Shown: in pieces, positions 52,665 through 61,897 of the stretch | Layout: each line of letters starts with the position of its first letter | Numbering within the stretch: the stretch's first letter is position 1 | Assembly: GCF_000215085.1 (NCBI RefSeq) | Contig: NC_015589.1 | Coordinates: 2,802,120 to 2,866,119, forward strand | Direction: 5' to 3' | Length of the DNA stretch: 64,000 bases | From: Desulforamulus ruminis DSM 2154 | GTDB taxonomy: Bacteria > Bacillota > Desulfotomaculia > Desulfotomaculales > Desulfotomaculaceae | The notes under the pieces: model-generated | The model's input: the letters and a program-made list of their open reading frames with translations, nothing else | Databases searched by the model: none | What the model was told of the DNA's origin: nothing | Position numbers and translations under genes: made by a program

Positions 52665-52910
52665 AGTAGATTCTCCTTGTTTAAATTTTAATTAATACTA
52701 TATCTATATTTTACTACACAAACCAGACCATATCAATAATAATTATAAATAAATTATTAATATAATTTGTATGTTAATATTTATATTATTAATATGTAAA
52801 ATATAAAATTCAAAGTATAAAGTTAATCATTCAAATATTACCAATACACAATTAAAGTATAGTAGTCTATCAAATAATATTATCATAATACTATTATAAT
52901 TTTATTTTAA

Positions 52911-53048
52911 ATGATAATAAACAAATTATTAAAGCCATCCAATAATCGTCAAAAATATTGTGATGAGTGTGCAAGAAAAATACATAATGAAATTAAAAAG
53001 AAAACATGGCATAAAAATAAAGACAGATATAGGTTGCTAGACAAATAG
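52911..53048 (+). CDS. Small basic ORF with CxxC, 45 aa
   Basis: Reads MIINKLLKPSNNRQKYCDEC then ARKIHNEIKKKTWHKNKDRY. The RQKYC.EC..K pattern recalls the C-terminal zinc-knuckle of phage replication or terminase-type proteins, but the ORF lacks a ribosome binding site and may be the tail of a lost gene. Confidence 0.4.
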   Translation: MIINKLLKPSNNRQKYCDECARKIHNEIKKKTWHKNKDRYRLLDK

Positions 53049-53462
53049 AAACTTCTCTTAAACCCTTGATTTACAAGGGTTTTCTCTATTTTAAAAATAA
53101 TAAAAATATAAAATAAAATGGCTATAAATATAGTAGATTCAAGTGTTTAATGACGATTTTGCTATTAAAAAAGATAATACTCTTTAAGGGAGAGATAAGT
53201 CCAAGTTTAGAAACTCCACTTTAATAATATAAATATAAAAGATTTTCCCCGGCGTTTTTGTTCATTTTAGACCAGATGTTAACATCAAAGTCACATTAAG
53301 TACATTCCATTGAGTGTATTTACTGTGACTTTTGCTTTTTGGGGAAGTTGCAATCTATACATAGAACTAGAGAGGTCTATCCCTCTCTTTTATATTTTTT
53401 TATTAAAATTTTTGAATGAAAAAGATTTATTTATCAAATCTAAAGCAAAGGAGTGATTTAAA
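53049..53462. other. AT-rich region before the holin gene
   Basis: About 410 bp without genes; contains a terminator-like hairpin at 53289-53342. Confidence 0.45.
53289..53342 (+). terminator. Terminator-like hairpin upstream of the holin operon
   Basis: AAAGTCACATTAAGTACA / TGTATTTACTGTGACTTT imperfect stem followed by TGCTTTTTGG. Confidence 0.6.
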
Positions 53463-53675
53463 ATGGATTTTTCGCAAGAATTAATTAAAGTAGCAGTATC
53501 AAATGGTGTATTTTGCTTGCTGTTTGTTTGGCTAATGATAAATGAACGCCATGATAGCAAAACAAGAGAAGATAAATTAGTTCAACAATTAGAAAATAAT
53601 ACAGAAGCAATAAAATCCCTAAGGGACTTGATTCTGTTTAACATAAAATCAAATTCTAAGGAGGAAAATAATTAA
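53463..53675 (+). CDS. BhlA/UviB-family holin-like peptide
   Basis: 70 residues: a short N-terminal part (MDFSQELIKVAVSNGVFCLL) leading into one membrane span (LLFVWLMIN), then a charged coiled-coil tail (KTREDKLVQQLENNTEAIKS). This layout is that of BhlA/UviB bacteriocin-secretion and phage holins. ATG 53463 follows AAGGAG; its stop overlaps the next start by one base. Confidence 0.82.
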   Translation: MDFSQELIKVAVSNGVFCLLFVWLMINERHDSKTREDKLVQQLENNTEAIKSLRDLILFNIKSNSKEENN

Positions 53676-54094
53676 TGGAGTTTACAGAGGAACAACAAAA
53701 TTACATAAACAAATTAATTACTGATGAAAAGGAAAAATGGGTTAACGATGAACTAGAGCCAATTAAAGCCCAGGTTAAGGAATTAGAACAATATAGACCC
53801 AAGATAAAATCAGATCAAGAAAAAGCATTAGAGCAGAAGGAAATTGAATTATGGCAAAAGGAGAAAAACTTAATACTCAAGGAGAATGGTCTGCATGAAT
53901 TTGCGGACTTTTTTGTTGCCACAAACATTAAACAACTAAACAGAGATATTGAAAAACTCAATAAGATCCTCGAAGTCAAAAAATTTAATAATTCTTATGT
54001 TCCTGATGGTCACAAGGGAAAAACAGATTCTTACACCCAAGCCAAGAAAAACAATGACACCTTTGGCATGGTGAAAGCATTATTCAGCAAGTAA
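53675..54094 (+). CDS. Phage capsid scaffolding-like protein
   Basis: 139 residues, strongly helical and charged (FTEEQQNYINKLITDEKEKW; IKSDQEKALEQKEIELWQKE; ANDxx-like DTFGMVKALFSK end). Position directly before the capsid gene, coiled-coil build and the FADFFVA segment fit a small phage scaffold of the DUF4355 type. The start overlaps the holin stop. Confidence 0.65.
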   Translation: MEFTEEQQNYINKLITDEKEKWVNDELEPIKAQVKELEQYRPKIKSDQEKALEQKEIELWQKEKNLILKENGLHEFADFFVATNIKQLNRDIEKLNKILEVKKFNNSYVPDGHKGKTDSYTQAKKNNDTFGMVKALFSK

Positions 54095-54122
54095 AAATAA
54101 AAATTAATGGAGGATGATATTA

Positions 54123-54838
54123 ATGTTTACACAAGATAAGTTTGTTGCAGGTCAATCTATTGATATGAAAGACGTTTTGATTCAAACTACCCCTATTCTA
54201 ACTCCCTTTACCACTATGTTGCTTCCAAAGACAGTAAAAGCCGAAAATGTAACGCTTAACTGGATTGAGGAAGCAATCAACGAAAATGCCGCAGTAACAC
54301 TCGGAGAAGGTGCAGATGCTCCTAACCCTGTAGATGATACTCTCTCCCTTATTAGTAACCATTGTGAGTTGATTGGGGTTACTGCAACTGTTTCTAATAC
54401 TGCCCAAGCCACAACTGCAAAGGGTATCTCTGATTTACTTGCTCATGAAACCATAAAAAAAACTAAGGCAATAAAAATGAAAATGGAAAATATCTTAATC
54501 AATGGAACCAAGGGATATACTTCTGCAACTAAAACCTATACCACTGATGGCATTTTGGCACAAATTAACCCTGCCAACCAAGTAAACAATACCTCCTTCA
54601 CTAAAGCAAAATTTGAGGAAGTTGTTGGCAAAATGTATGATGCAGGCGTTAATGATGAAATGATATGTTTCCTTCCTGCACAAATGAAAATTTCATTAAA
54701 CAGTTTTAGTAATGTTGAATTTTTGGCTAGAGATATGTTCCTTGGCTTTGACACTGAAAGATATGTTACTCCTTACGGTATCGTAACCTTCGTATTATCT
54801 GAGAAATTAAACAACAAATTATTTATCGTGAATCCTAA
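54123..54838 (+). pseudogene. SU10-type major capsid protein, cut by IS3 element
   Basis: About 239 codons remain from ATG 54123 (GGAGG 9 nt upstream): FTQDKFVAGQSIDMKDVLIQ, TPILTPFTTMLLPKTVKAEN, WIEEAINENAAVTLGEGADA and ILINGTKGYTSATKTYTTDG. The tone of the sequence matches SU10-type major capsid proteins (DUF5309). The frame runs into the inverted repeat of the insertion sequence, so the C-terminal ~60 residues are lost. Confidence 0.75.
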
Positions 54839-54876
54839 TGACCTGCCCCCAGGTTTTGTACCACAGGGGATGTTAG

Positions 54877-55668
54877 TCACGAAATTTGTTCACAGGTTTT
54901 TTTAGCCAGATCTGTAGCATATTCTACTGGTGTTTTGTTGCTCAGTCCGCTATGTGGACGAACTGTATTGTATTCATGACGCCACTCTTCAATAATTCGA
55001 CGAGCCTCACTTACGCCTCTGAACCAGTGTTCATTAAGGCATTCATCTCGGAGTTTTCCATTAAAGCTTTCTACATGGCTATTTTGCATTGGTTTACCGG
55101 GGTCTATAAACAGTTGGATAACCCTATGTTCATAAGCCCATTGATTCAAGGTCAGTCCTGCAAATTCAGGTCCGTTATCAGAGAGGATTTCTTTGGGATA
55201 ACCTCTGTAAATAGCAATTCTATCTAGTACTCTTGTCACACGCCGTCCTGTTATTGAAGTATCCACTTCGCTGGCCAGACACTCTCGAGTTGCTTCATCA
55301 ATCACTACAAAAACTCTAAATCGCTGCCCAGTTGCTGTTGAGTCACTAACAAAATCCATAGACCACCTTACATTCGGTTGAGGCGTAACTGTGGGGGGGC
55401 GGCCCCTTCCAGAGAGAACACGTTTTCTTTTGCGGCGACGGACAGCGAGTCCAGCAAGCCGGTATAGCCTATATACTTTCTTGTGGTTAACTTTCTGTCC
55501 TTCACGCTGAAGTAAGGCATGGATTCGTCTATATCCAAAGCGACGCCACTTAAAGGCAAGTTCAGATATTCTCGTTTTCAATGCCTCGTTCTCTTCTGAA
55601 GTAGAAGGAACATATCTATGACTGGAGCGTCCGATACCAACAAGCCTGCACGCTCTGCGTTCACTCAT
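54877..55668 (-). CDS. IS3-family transposase OrfB
   Basis: 263 residues as read from ATG 55668; in the fused OrfAB product it starts upstream at QVKPARKRKLVKELQDTFG. HTH_21 region (FGYRRIHALLQREGQKVNHK) and the integrase core DDE: WSMDFVSD (D), ILSDNGPEFAG (D) and NSHVESFNGKLRDECL (E), ending YNTVRPHSGLSNKTPVEYA. Intact. Confidence 0.93.
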   Translation of the reverse strand: MSERRACRLVGIGRSSHRYVPSTSEENEALKTRISELAFKWRRFGYRRIHALLQREGQKVNHKKVYRLYRLAGLAVRRRKRKRVLSGRGRPPTVTPQPNVRWSMDFVSDSTATGQRFRVFVVIDEATRECLASEVDTSITGRRVTRVLDRIAIYRGYPKEILSDNGPEFAGLTLNQWAYEHRVIQLFIDPGKPMQNSHVESFNGKLRDECLNEHWFRGVSEARRIIEEWRHEYNTVRPHSGLSNKTPVEYATDLAKKTCEQIS

Positions 55669-55718
55669 ACCAAAAGTATCTTGGAGTTCTTTAACAAGCT
55701 TTCGCTTGCGAGCAGGCT

Positions 55719-55982
55719 TTACTTGTTTTTTTCAATAACCCACTTTAGAGCCTGGTTGTCGAGGGTTAGTTCACCTACGAGTAGCTTAAGTCTGCGGTTT
55801 TCCTCTTCCAACTGCTTAAGTTTCTTCGCATCACTTGCTTCCATTCCGCCGTATTTAGATTTCCAGCGATAAAAGGTTTGTTCGCTAATGCCATGTTGCC
55901 GAAGAATGTCAGCTACCGGCATCCCATTCTCATGGGAGTTAAGTATTCCAATGATCTGCTCTTCGGTGAAACGTTTTCTCAT
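55719..55982 (-). CDS. IS3-family transposase OrfA
   Basis: 87 residues: HTH (KRFTEEQIIGILNSHENGMP, VADILRQHGISEQTFYRWKS) then a leucine-zipper-like coil. The end GAA AAA AAC AAG TAA contains the slippery heptamer A AAA AAC, so a -1 shift should produce the OrfAB fusion that is the active transposase. Confidence 0.92.
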   Translation of the reverse strand: MRKRFTEEQIIGILNSHENGMPVADILRQHGISEQTFYRWKSKYGGMEASDAKKLKQLEEENRRLKLLVGELTLDNQALKWVIEKNK

Positions 55983-56058
55983 AACTGTCCCCTCCTGACT
56001 TAGTTATACTACATCAGGACTAACATTTCCTTTGGACCAGTTTTCGGGGAGCAGGTCA

Positions 56059-56178
56059 CTGCTGGCAGTATTCTAAGAACTTGTCTAGCATTAACTTGTA
56101 CCAATCAATGCTGTTAGAAGTTAGATTTTTGGATTCACAATACATGAGGAAATAATTTACCAATTCTTTGTTAGTCAT
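56059..56178 (-). pseudogene. Stub of the element 2 integrase, 40 codons
   Basis: Starts at ATG 56178 (GGGAGTGG upstream) and reads TNKELVNYFLMYCESKNLTS, NSIDWYKLMLDKFLEYCQQ, the SAM-like core-binding domain of a tyrosine recombinase. It then runs into the end of the IS3 element. Its position next to the tRNA is that expected of the element integrase. Confidence 0.75.
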
Positions 56179-56334
56179 TCTTTACCACTCCCTAGTTTTT
56201 ATTTAGTGGTAAATGACATTTTAATTGTTTAGAAATGGTGAGAATTAAGAGATAATATTTTTACACCCAATTAAGAGGTAAATAGAAAAAGAGTTCAGAA
56301 GTAAAATACCTCTGAACCCTTGAGAAATAAGGTT

Positions 56335-56410
<76 letters not shown>

Positions 56411-56516
56411 GGATGATTTGGTTGACCGGATTTCTCCGACGAAAATTATTGTAGCACAAGATGATAAAGTACGCAAGTCCTTGATGCCATCAATTTTTTA
56501 AATAAGTTAGACATTG

Positions 56517-56881
56517 GTCAAACTACAGCCGTAAGCGAGATTCTGTTTCAGTAGTCATCTATCTAAGGAGATGCCCTCTCCTTCCTCGCCGGGGCGAGGT
56601 GCCCCTACCCGCGGGTGGCAAACGCCCCCGCCTATTTGGGTTGCACGCTGGTGGAGTTTACCCTTGCACTCACCGGTCGCCCGGTGACTTTGTTTCTGTG
56701 GCACTTTAAGGTTACCGGCAACTCAAGGAGTTGCTTTCACCGTCGTCAGGTCGCCCTGCCCCGGCTTACACCGGGCACCATTTTACATCCGGACTTTGCC
56801 TTTGGGCATTGTCGGATGTGCGTGTCTCGACTTTCCTCTGCTTCGTTTTTGCGAAACAGCGACTACTCGCTGTACTTTGAC
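56517..56881 (-). ncRNA. rnpB: RNase P RNA (class A)
   Basis: Catalytic RNA that removes 5' leaders from pre-tRNAs. On the minus strand P1 arms GTCAAAGTACAGC (5' end) and GCTGTAGTTTGAC (3' end) pair; GAGGAAAGTC (P4 5' strand), AGGGTAAACTCCACC and the universally conserved ACAGAATCTCGCTTACGG (P4 3' strand) are all present in order. Confidence 0.95.
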
Positions 56882-57018
56882 TTGTCTAATTGCCGCAGTT
56901 TCCTGCGGCGTTATACATTATACTATAATTTCGCAAAAAAGCAAGCAGCTTATGGCTGCTAAATCAGGATATAATCCCCAGACCTCAATCATATATTTTT
57001 ACAAAACCATCCGCTGAA

Positions 57019-57636
57019 TTATTTGGTCAGTTTTACTTTCATGCAGCCAATAATTAAATTCTCATCCACATAACGGTCACCGGCCTGAGTTAATTTAATC
57101 CAATCGGAAGCATGAACGAAAAATTTTTCGCCGCTTCGCTGAATCATTTCTATCTCTTCGAGGGTTTGGATTTCGGACTTTAGCACGTCTCTTCCGGTGT
57201 TCATCTTAGCGGCCAGGTTAGCGACACTAATGGCCATGCCCGGTTCATATTTTTCCTGTTCAAAAAGGCATTTTAGCAGATGGTCCTGAATGGTTTCCGG
57301 GCTGTGATAAAGAGAGACTTTTTTATAGGCCTTCCAGAGTTCCAGTTCTCCGTTGGTTACTTTGGGCCAGAAATCAATTTGCGGAATGGAATCTGTGAGA
57401 ATATAAATGGTTTTGGTGAGGTCCCGGTCAGGAGCTTTAAACAATAGGTATTTTAACTTTCCCAGTACCACCCGATCGATTTCCCTCCGGCTGATGGTTA
57501 AAAACTGATCGCTAACGTAAGCGGTGGACAGTTCATTATTAACGTAAAAGCTCACTTGTACACCCGGTACCGGTTCATCAGCCACATTGCTATTAATCAT
57601 TTTCACTTCGTAAGGATTAATCAGCGCTTTTTTCAT
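57019..57636 (-). CDS. Hypothetical protein with a C-terminal winged-helix-like region
   Basis: 205 residues, no membrane span. The N-terminal half (INPYEVKMINSNVADEPVPG ... VSDQFLTISRREIDRVVLGK) is of unknown fold; the C-terminal third (MAISVANLAAKMNTGRDVLK, EIQTLEEIEMIQRSGEKFFV) resembles a winged helix that could bind nucleic acid. It lies between rnpB and an IS110 element. No family recognised. Confidence 0.6.
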   Translation of the reverse strand: MKKALINPYEVKMINSNVADEPVPGVQVSFYVNNELSTAYVSDQFLTISRREIDRVVLGKLKYLLFKAPDRDLTKTIYILTDSIPQIDFWPKVTNGELELWKAYKKVSLYHSPETIQDHLLKCLFEQEKYEPGMAISVANLAAKMNTGRDVLKSEIQTLEEIEMIQRSGEKFFVHASDWIKLTQAGDRYVDENLIIGCMKVKLTK

Positions 57637-57689
57637 TTATATAGTCATACCTTTCGCTTCGCTCAAGGCACAAAACGTAATGAAATACG

Positions 57690-57938
57690 TTGGTTTTGAA
57701 CGATTTTTTTATTATTCTAAACTCCTAGGGATAACAGTTAACTACAAATCACGAGGAGGTGAGTGGGTTGCTCCATTCTGGAGTGACCGCATTTATATAT
57801 GTGTGGATTGCCTTTCCAAGCACAAATAAGTGTGTCTTCGAGCACGCAGACTTATCTTTGTTTAAACATTACTCGTTTATTGCCAGGCAATCAGTCAATG
57901 CTGTTTATCCCTGCAATTCTTTGAAAGGAGTTTCCCCT
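57690..57938 (+). ncRNA. Candidate bridge-RNA region of IS110 element 2
   Basis: Non-coding 250-bp stretch directly upstream of the transposase, with stems such as CTCCA/TGGAG (57772-57785) and ATAAGT...ACTTAT around a TCTTCGA loop (57824-57856). IS110-group elements encode their bridge RNA here. An ORF runs through it, but without coding character. Confidence 0.4.
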
Positions 57939-59180
57939 ATGGCTTTAAAGATCGTTTACCAAGTCTGTTGTGGTATTGATGTCCACAAAACCTTCGTAGT
58001 TGCTTGTATTGCTACTACCAACAAAGGGGTTACCACCTACAAAAGCCATCGCTTTTCTACTTACACAAAAGGTCTGCAAGAGCTGTCACAGTGGCTTTGT
58101 AAAAACGACTGCAAGGATGTTTGCATGGAATCCACAGGAAAGTACTGGATTCCCGTGTTTAATGTTCTTGAAGACTCCTGCAACATCGTCCTAGCTCATC
58201 CTAAATACGTCAAAGCTATCCGCGGTAAGAAGACTGACAAAAAAGACGCTAAATGGATTGCTGACCTATTCAAGCATGATCTTGTAGCCGGAAGCTTTAT
58301 GCCTCCTCTTGCAATCAGGCAGCTTCGTGACCTTATGCGTTACCGCTTTAAACTGACTAACTTTATGTCAAGCGAGAAAAACCGTCTGCAAAATTCTTTA
58401 ACCGTATCCAATATTCAGCTTGGAAATGTTGTTTCTGATACCTTTGGCAAAAGTTCTATGAACATCATTAACAAGCTTTTGGAGAATCCTTTGGACAATA
58501 ATTTCGACATAGAACCACTCGTTCACGCTTCTATGAAGGAGAAACTTCCTGAATTAGAACTGGCCATTGACGGTTTTATCACGCCTGAACAAGCTGAAAA
58601 ACTTAAGGTAATTAAGCGGCACTACAAAGATCTTGAGTCACGAAAAGCTGACCTGGAAAAAATTATCCTTTCTCTTTCGGAGCCCTACACCGGTCAAATT
58701 GACCTGATCTTAACTGTTCCGTCCTTTAAGAACATTTTTTCAGCCATCGCAGTGATCTCAGAAATAGGTGTTAATATGGACGTGTTCCCGACAGCTAAGC
58801 ATCTTTGCTCTTGGGCAGGGCTTACACCTACGAATAACGAAAGTGCTGGAAAGAAAAAATCAGTAAGGATTTCAAGAGCTGGCTGTTATATTAAGCCGCT
58901 TCTGGTACAATGTGCAACCGCTGTAGTTAAAAGCGAGAAGCATCCTGAAATCCGCAACCGCTATTTGAGACTTAAGCAACGTCGTGGTCATAAAAAGGCG
59001 ATTATTGCTATTGCGAGAATGCTTCTTACCGCTATTTACAACATCCTGAAAAAGAAAGAATCGTATAATGCTGAGTTATATAGAAAGGCAGATGTTCTTC
59101 CAGTAAGCCGCGAAATCACCGTAGAACAAGCGATTATTTTGGCTAGAACACAAGGTTACCGGATTCGCGCTGCTTCTTGA
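57939..59180 (+). CDS. IS110-family transposase, second type
   Basis: 413 residues from ATG 57939 (AAAGGAG upstream). DEDD domain: CCGIDVHKTFVVACIA, VCMESTGKYWIPVFN, RGKKTDKKDAKWIADLF. Transposase_20 domain: ILTVPSFKNIFSAIAVISEI, LCSWAGLTPTNNESAGKKKS and ISRAGCYIKPLLVQC. Clearly different in sequence from the element at 6015-7244, so the genome hosts at least two IS110 lineages. The frame is intact. Confidence 0.93.
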   Translation: MALKIVYQVCCGIDVHKTFVVACIATTNKGVTTYKSHRFSTYTKGLQELSQWLCKNDCKDVCMESTGKYWIPVFNVLEDSCNIVLAHPKYVKAIRGKKTDKKDAKWIADLFKHDLVAGSFMPPLAIRQLRDLMRYRFKLTNFMSSEKNRLQNSLTVSNIQLGNVVSDTFGKSSMNIINKLLENPLDNNFDIEPLVHASMKEKLPELELAIDGFITPEQAEKLKVIKRHYKDLESRKADLEKIILSLSEPYTGQIDLILTVPSFKNIFSAIAVISEIGVNMDVFPTAKHLCSWAGLTPTNNESAGKKKSVRISRAGCYIKPLLVQCATAVVKSEKHPEIRNRYLRLKQRRGHKKAIIAIARMLLTAIYNILKKKESYNAELYRKADVLPVSREITVEQAIILARTQGYRIRAAS

Positions 59181-59545
59181 TTTTTGCAAAATCCAGATCT
59201 TTTTTAGTCATCAACCGATGGCTTGCTTTGCTGTGTTCACTTTACTTTGCTGATACTTTTAACTGATTATTTCAGACTTATCACTCCCTCGCAAGTTTAT
59301 TGTTGGTATATCAATAACATTAATAAATAATTTTTAGAAGAGGCTTTTTAGTATTTTTAGATTAAATAAAGTTAAAAGTTTTGTTCATGGTTCTCCCATA
59401 CTTAAAATCAAAAATTACTTTTTTTACCAGAAAAATGTATATTTTATTAACTTTATACCAAAACTCATTTCAACATCCTAGAAAGGCAGGAATTCATCTG
59501 GTTATGGCGAAGAAATAATAAAGTAACCCAAAGGGGGATGATTAC
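59181..59545. other. Intergenic region after the IS110 transposase
   Basis: About 365 bp, AT-rich, no ORF. The right end of the IS110 element must be within the first ~100 bp. Confidence 0.4.
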
Positions 59546-59758
59546 ATGGAAAATCAAAAAACATGCTCTGGCTACAGGGTTAATCAGCGAAATGACGGCT
59601 CCCTTATTGGCATTGAGGTAATTTGTTGCGGGAAACACCTCGGCGAAGTAAGGTATAAAGACGGCGAAGTAATATCCTGCCCGGTATGCAGGGTTAAACA
59701 TAAAGTTAAAATTCACCACAATCATTTTCATTTGGAGCGGGATGAAGCAAAAGAATAA
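59546..59758 (+). CDS. Small protein with zinc-ribbon-like cysteines, 70 aa
   Basis: ATG 59546 follows AAAGGGGG. Contains ICCGKHLGEVRYKDGEVISC then PVCRVKHK: CC and CPVC groups may bind zinc. His/Lys-rich end (HHNHFHLERDEAKE). A terminator follows. Family unknown. Confidence 0.6.
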   Translation: MENQKTCSGYRVNQRNDGSLIGIEVICCGKHLGEVRYKDGEVISCPVCRVKHKVKIHHNHFHLERDEAKE

Positions 59759-59771
59759 AAATCATAATAAT

Positions 59772-59805
59772 AAAAGGTCTGCACTTAGTGCGGACCTTTT
59801 CTGTC
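59772..59805. terminator. Terminator between the small zinc protein and the SPL-associated gene
   Basis: AAAAGGTCTGCAC/GTGCGGACCTTTT stem with a 3-nt loop and TTTTCT; likely bidirectional. Confidence 0.9.
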
Positions 59806-59847
59806 TTTGAGCCTAATAGAGGTCTCCGTAGGCAAAACCTTATTGGT

Positions 59848-60603
59848 TTATGCTTTCTTGTTTTCCGGACCTTTCTCAATCAGGTGCCGCCAGTAACGCA
59901 CCGGCATGTACTGACGCTGCAGCCGGGGATTAATCCGGCCTGAAATGGCCACGCTGGAAAAATATTGACACCACAAGTCTTGAAAGAAGCCTTCATTTTC
60001 TTCAAGAAGTACTTCCTTGGGAGGATCCAGGGGCGTTACCAGCCATTCTTGCCGGTTATACAGGGCGGCCAGTTTTCTCTTCCAATCGTGAATGATCCAG
60101 TTTTGATCAGACAGGCGTTTAGTGAAATGAGGGGCCATCAGGGCGACAATGTTATAATCCGGTTCAAAGGAGGCATAATAAAGCCCCCCTTTTAATTCCT
60201 TAAATCGAAGCAGGCCTAACATGCGGTGCCTCTCGCCGGCAACCTTTTGAACCAGCCTCTGGATCTCCATAACCCGCTGGTCGGACAAGTGCCCGTCAAT
60301 CTCTCCTCCTTTTTGCCAGCCCAGGCGGAGGTAATGATAAATAAGGGTCCCCACTCCCTGGGTTTCGGAAAGAAAAGCATAGAAAACATTGTTTAAAGCA
60401 TTGGTTGAGATCTTTTCTGCAATGGCCTTATAGACTTTCTGAAACTTAACCGGATCGGTCTCGATAAAAAAAGGCTGACAAAACAAGCTGGGTTCAAATT
60501 CCTGCTGATGAAGGATCTGATCGGGTTTTTGCTTTTGATAATAGGCTTGGTAAATGGCGGTTAGAAGTCCTTCAAAGCTTCCGTCATAAAGATAAACAAT
60601 CAA
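59848..60603 (-). CDS. TIGR03915-family putative DNA repair protein
   Basis: 251 residues from TTG 60603 (AGGAGAG in the end of the previous gene). Starts IVYLYDGSFEGLLTAIYQAY, typical of the family, with LRFKELKGGLYYASFEPDYN and a terminal QRQYMPVRYWRHLIEKGP. These proteins are always linked to the radical-SAM partner and are called SPL (spore photoproduct lyase)-associated or UDG-like DNA repair proteins. Their reaction is not established. Confidence 0.88.
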   Translation of the reverse strand: MIVYLYDGSFEGLLTAIYQAYYQKQKPDQILHQQEFEPSLFCQPFFIETDPVKFQKVYKAIAEKISTNALNNVFYAFLSETQGVGTLIYHYLRLGWQKGGEIDGHLSDQRVMEIQRLVQKVAGERHRMLGLLRFKELKGGLYYASFEPDYNIVALMAPHFTKRLSDQNWIIHDWKRKLAALYNRQEWLVTPLDPPKEVLLEENEGFFQDLWCQYFSSVAISGRINPRLQRQYMPVRYWRHLIEKGPENKKA

Positions 60604-60604
60604 T

Positions 60605-61897
60605 TTATAACTCTCCTGTTATATTTGAAGCATCGGCAACAGCTCCCGGCAATGGGTCCGAAAACAGGGAGAGCTGCTGACATTGGGCATCCGCTTTCGG
60701 TTTGGCAATCAGCCGGGTTTTAATGGTATCTTCCCTAAAGGGAACCTCTCCATAATATTTTCCCTTGCAGGTAATAAAATAGCGGGCTCTTTTCATGACC
60801 ACCCCGATCTTCTTCAGGTCTTCAAAATCAAGGGAATGAAATCTCCGGGCGGAAATAATTTTCCAGGCGGACTTTACCCCTACGCCCGGAATGCGCAGAA
60901 TCACCGCATGGTCGGCCCGGTTGATTTCCACGGGAAATAAATGCAGGTTGCGGAGAGCCCAGTCCGACTTCGGGTCCAATTGCAGCTCAAAATTGGGATG
61001 GCTTTCATTCAGCAGTTCATCGGCTCCGAAACCATAAAAACGCAAGAGCCAATCCGCCTGGTAAAGCCGGTGCTCCCGGTGCAGGGGCGGTCCGCTAAGG
61101 CTTGGCAGATGGGGATTGCTATTGACCGGAACATAGGCCGAATAGTACACCCGCTTTAAATGATAACTCCGGTATAAGCTTTCCGAAAGTTTAATAATGC
61201 GCAGGTCCGGATCCGGGGTGGCCCCTACGATGAGTTGGGTGCTCTGCCCGGCGGGAACAAAGGATGGAACCTTTTTGCTGCGCTTCCTTTCTTCCCGGGT
61301 CTCTAAAATTTGCGAGCCGATCAGGCCCATGGGTTTGATAATGGCTTCCTTTTTCTTCTGAGGCGCCAGCAGCTTTAACCCTTCACTGGATGGGAGTTCA
61401 ATATTCACACTCATGCGATCTACCAGGGCGCCGGCCTGGGCAATTAAACGGTAATCGGCGCCGGGAATAGCCTTGAGGTGGATATATCCGTTGAATCTGT
61501 ATTCCAGCCTTAATTTCTTCACGGTTTGCAGCAGAAGCTCCATGGTGTGGTTGGGGTTCCGGTGGATGGCTGAGCTTAAGAACAGGCCTTCAATGTAATT
61601 CCTGCGGTAGAAACCAACGGTCAGGTCCACCACTTCCTCCGGGGAAAAAGCCGCCCTGGGAACATCGTTGCTGACCCGGTTTACACAGTAAGCGCAGTCG
61701 TAAATGCAGTAATTACTCAAAAGAATTTTCAGCAAAGAAATACACCGTCCGTCATCGGACCAGCTATGACAGATACCGCTCTGGGCCACACTGCCCAGTT
61801 CCCCTCGGCTGCTCTTCCGGGTACTGCCGCTGGAGGAACAGGATACATCATATTTAGCTGCCGCCGATAGAATATTTAATTTTTCCCTTAATTCCAC
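60605..61897 (-). CDS. Putative DNA modification/repair radical SAM protein (TIGR03916)
   Basis: 430 residues from GTG 61897. The cluster motif CIYDCAYC (C-x3-C-x2-C) in LLSNYCIYDCAYCVNR binds the radical-SAM 4Fe-4S cluster. Later VDRMSVNIELPSSEGLKLLA and a C-terminal helix-hairpin-helix (HAVILRIPGVGVKSAWKIIS) that should contact DNA. Works as a pair with the next gene, whose start lies at its stop codon. Substrate lesion unknown. Confidence 0.92.
   Translation of the reverse strand: MELREKLNILSAAAKYDVSCSSSGSTRKSSRGELGSVAQSGICHSWSDDGRCISLLKILLSNYCIYDCAYCVNRVSNDVPRAAFSPEEVVDLTVGFYRRNYIEGLFLSSAIHRNPNHTMELLLQTVKKLRLEYRFNGYIHLKAIPGADYRLIAQAGALVDRMSVNIELPSSEGLKLLAPQKKKEAIIKPMGLIGSQILETREERKRSKKVPSFVPAGQSTQLIVGATPDPDLRIIKLSESLYRSYHLKRVYYSAYVPVNSNPHLPSLSGPPLHREHRLYQADWLLRFYGFGADELLNESHPNFELQLDPKSDWALRNLHLFPVEINRADHAVILRIPGVGVKSAWKIISARRFHSLDFEDLKKIGVVMKRARYFITCKGKYYGEVPFREDTIKTRLIAKPKADAQCQQLSLFSDPLPGAVADASNITGEL

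Larger units (their letters stand above)
54839..56058 (-). mobile_element. IS3-family insertion sequence, about 1220 bp
   Basis: Ends carry imperfect inverted repeats: TGACCTGCCCCCAGG... at the left and TGACCTGCTCCCCG... (minus strand) at the right, sharing TGACCTGC at the tips and ATGTTAGT about 30 bp in. Two ORFs with a -1 slippery site lie inside. No target duplication is visible at the borders, which fits a deletion next to the element. Confidence 0.9.

Noticed and set aside
54839-54905. C-terminal residues that extend the capsid ORF
   Set aside because: These codons belong to the inverted repeat and end of the IS3 element.
56615-57017. Plus-strand ORFs of 115 and 73 codons
   Set aside because: They are antisense to RNase P RNA.
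57759-57938. 60-residue N-terminal extension of the second IS110 transposase
   Set aside because: The family starts at MALKIVYQVCCGIDVHK; the extension has no RBS and lies in the expected bridge-RNA region.
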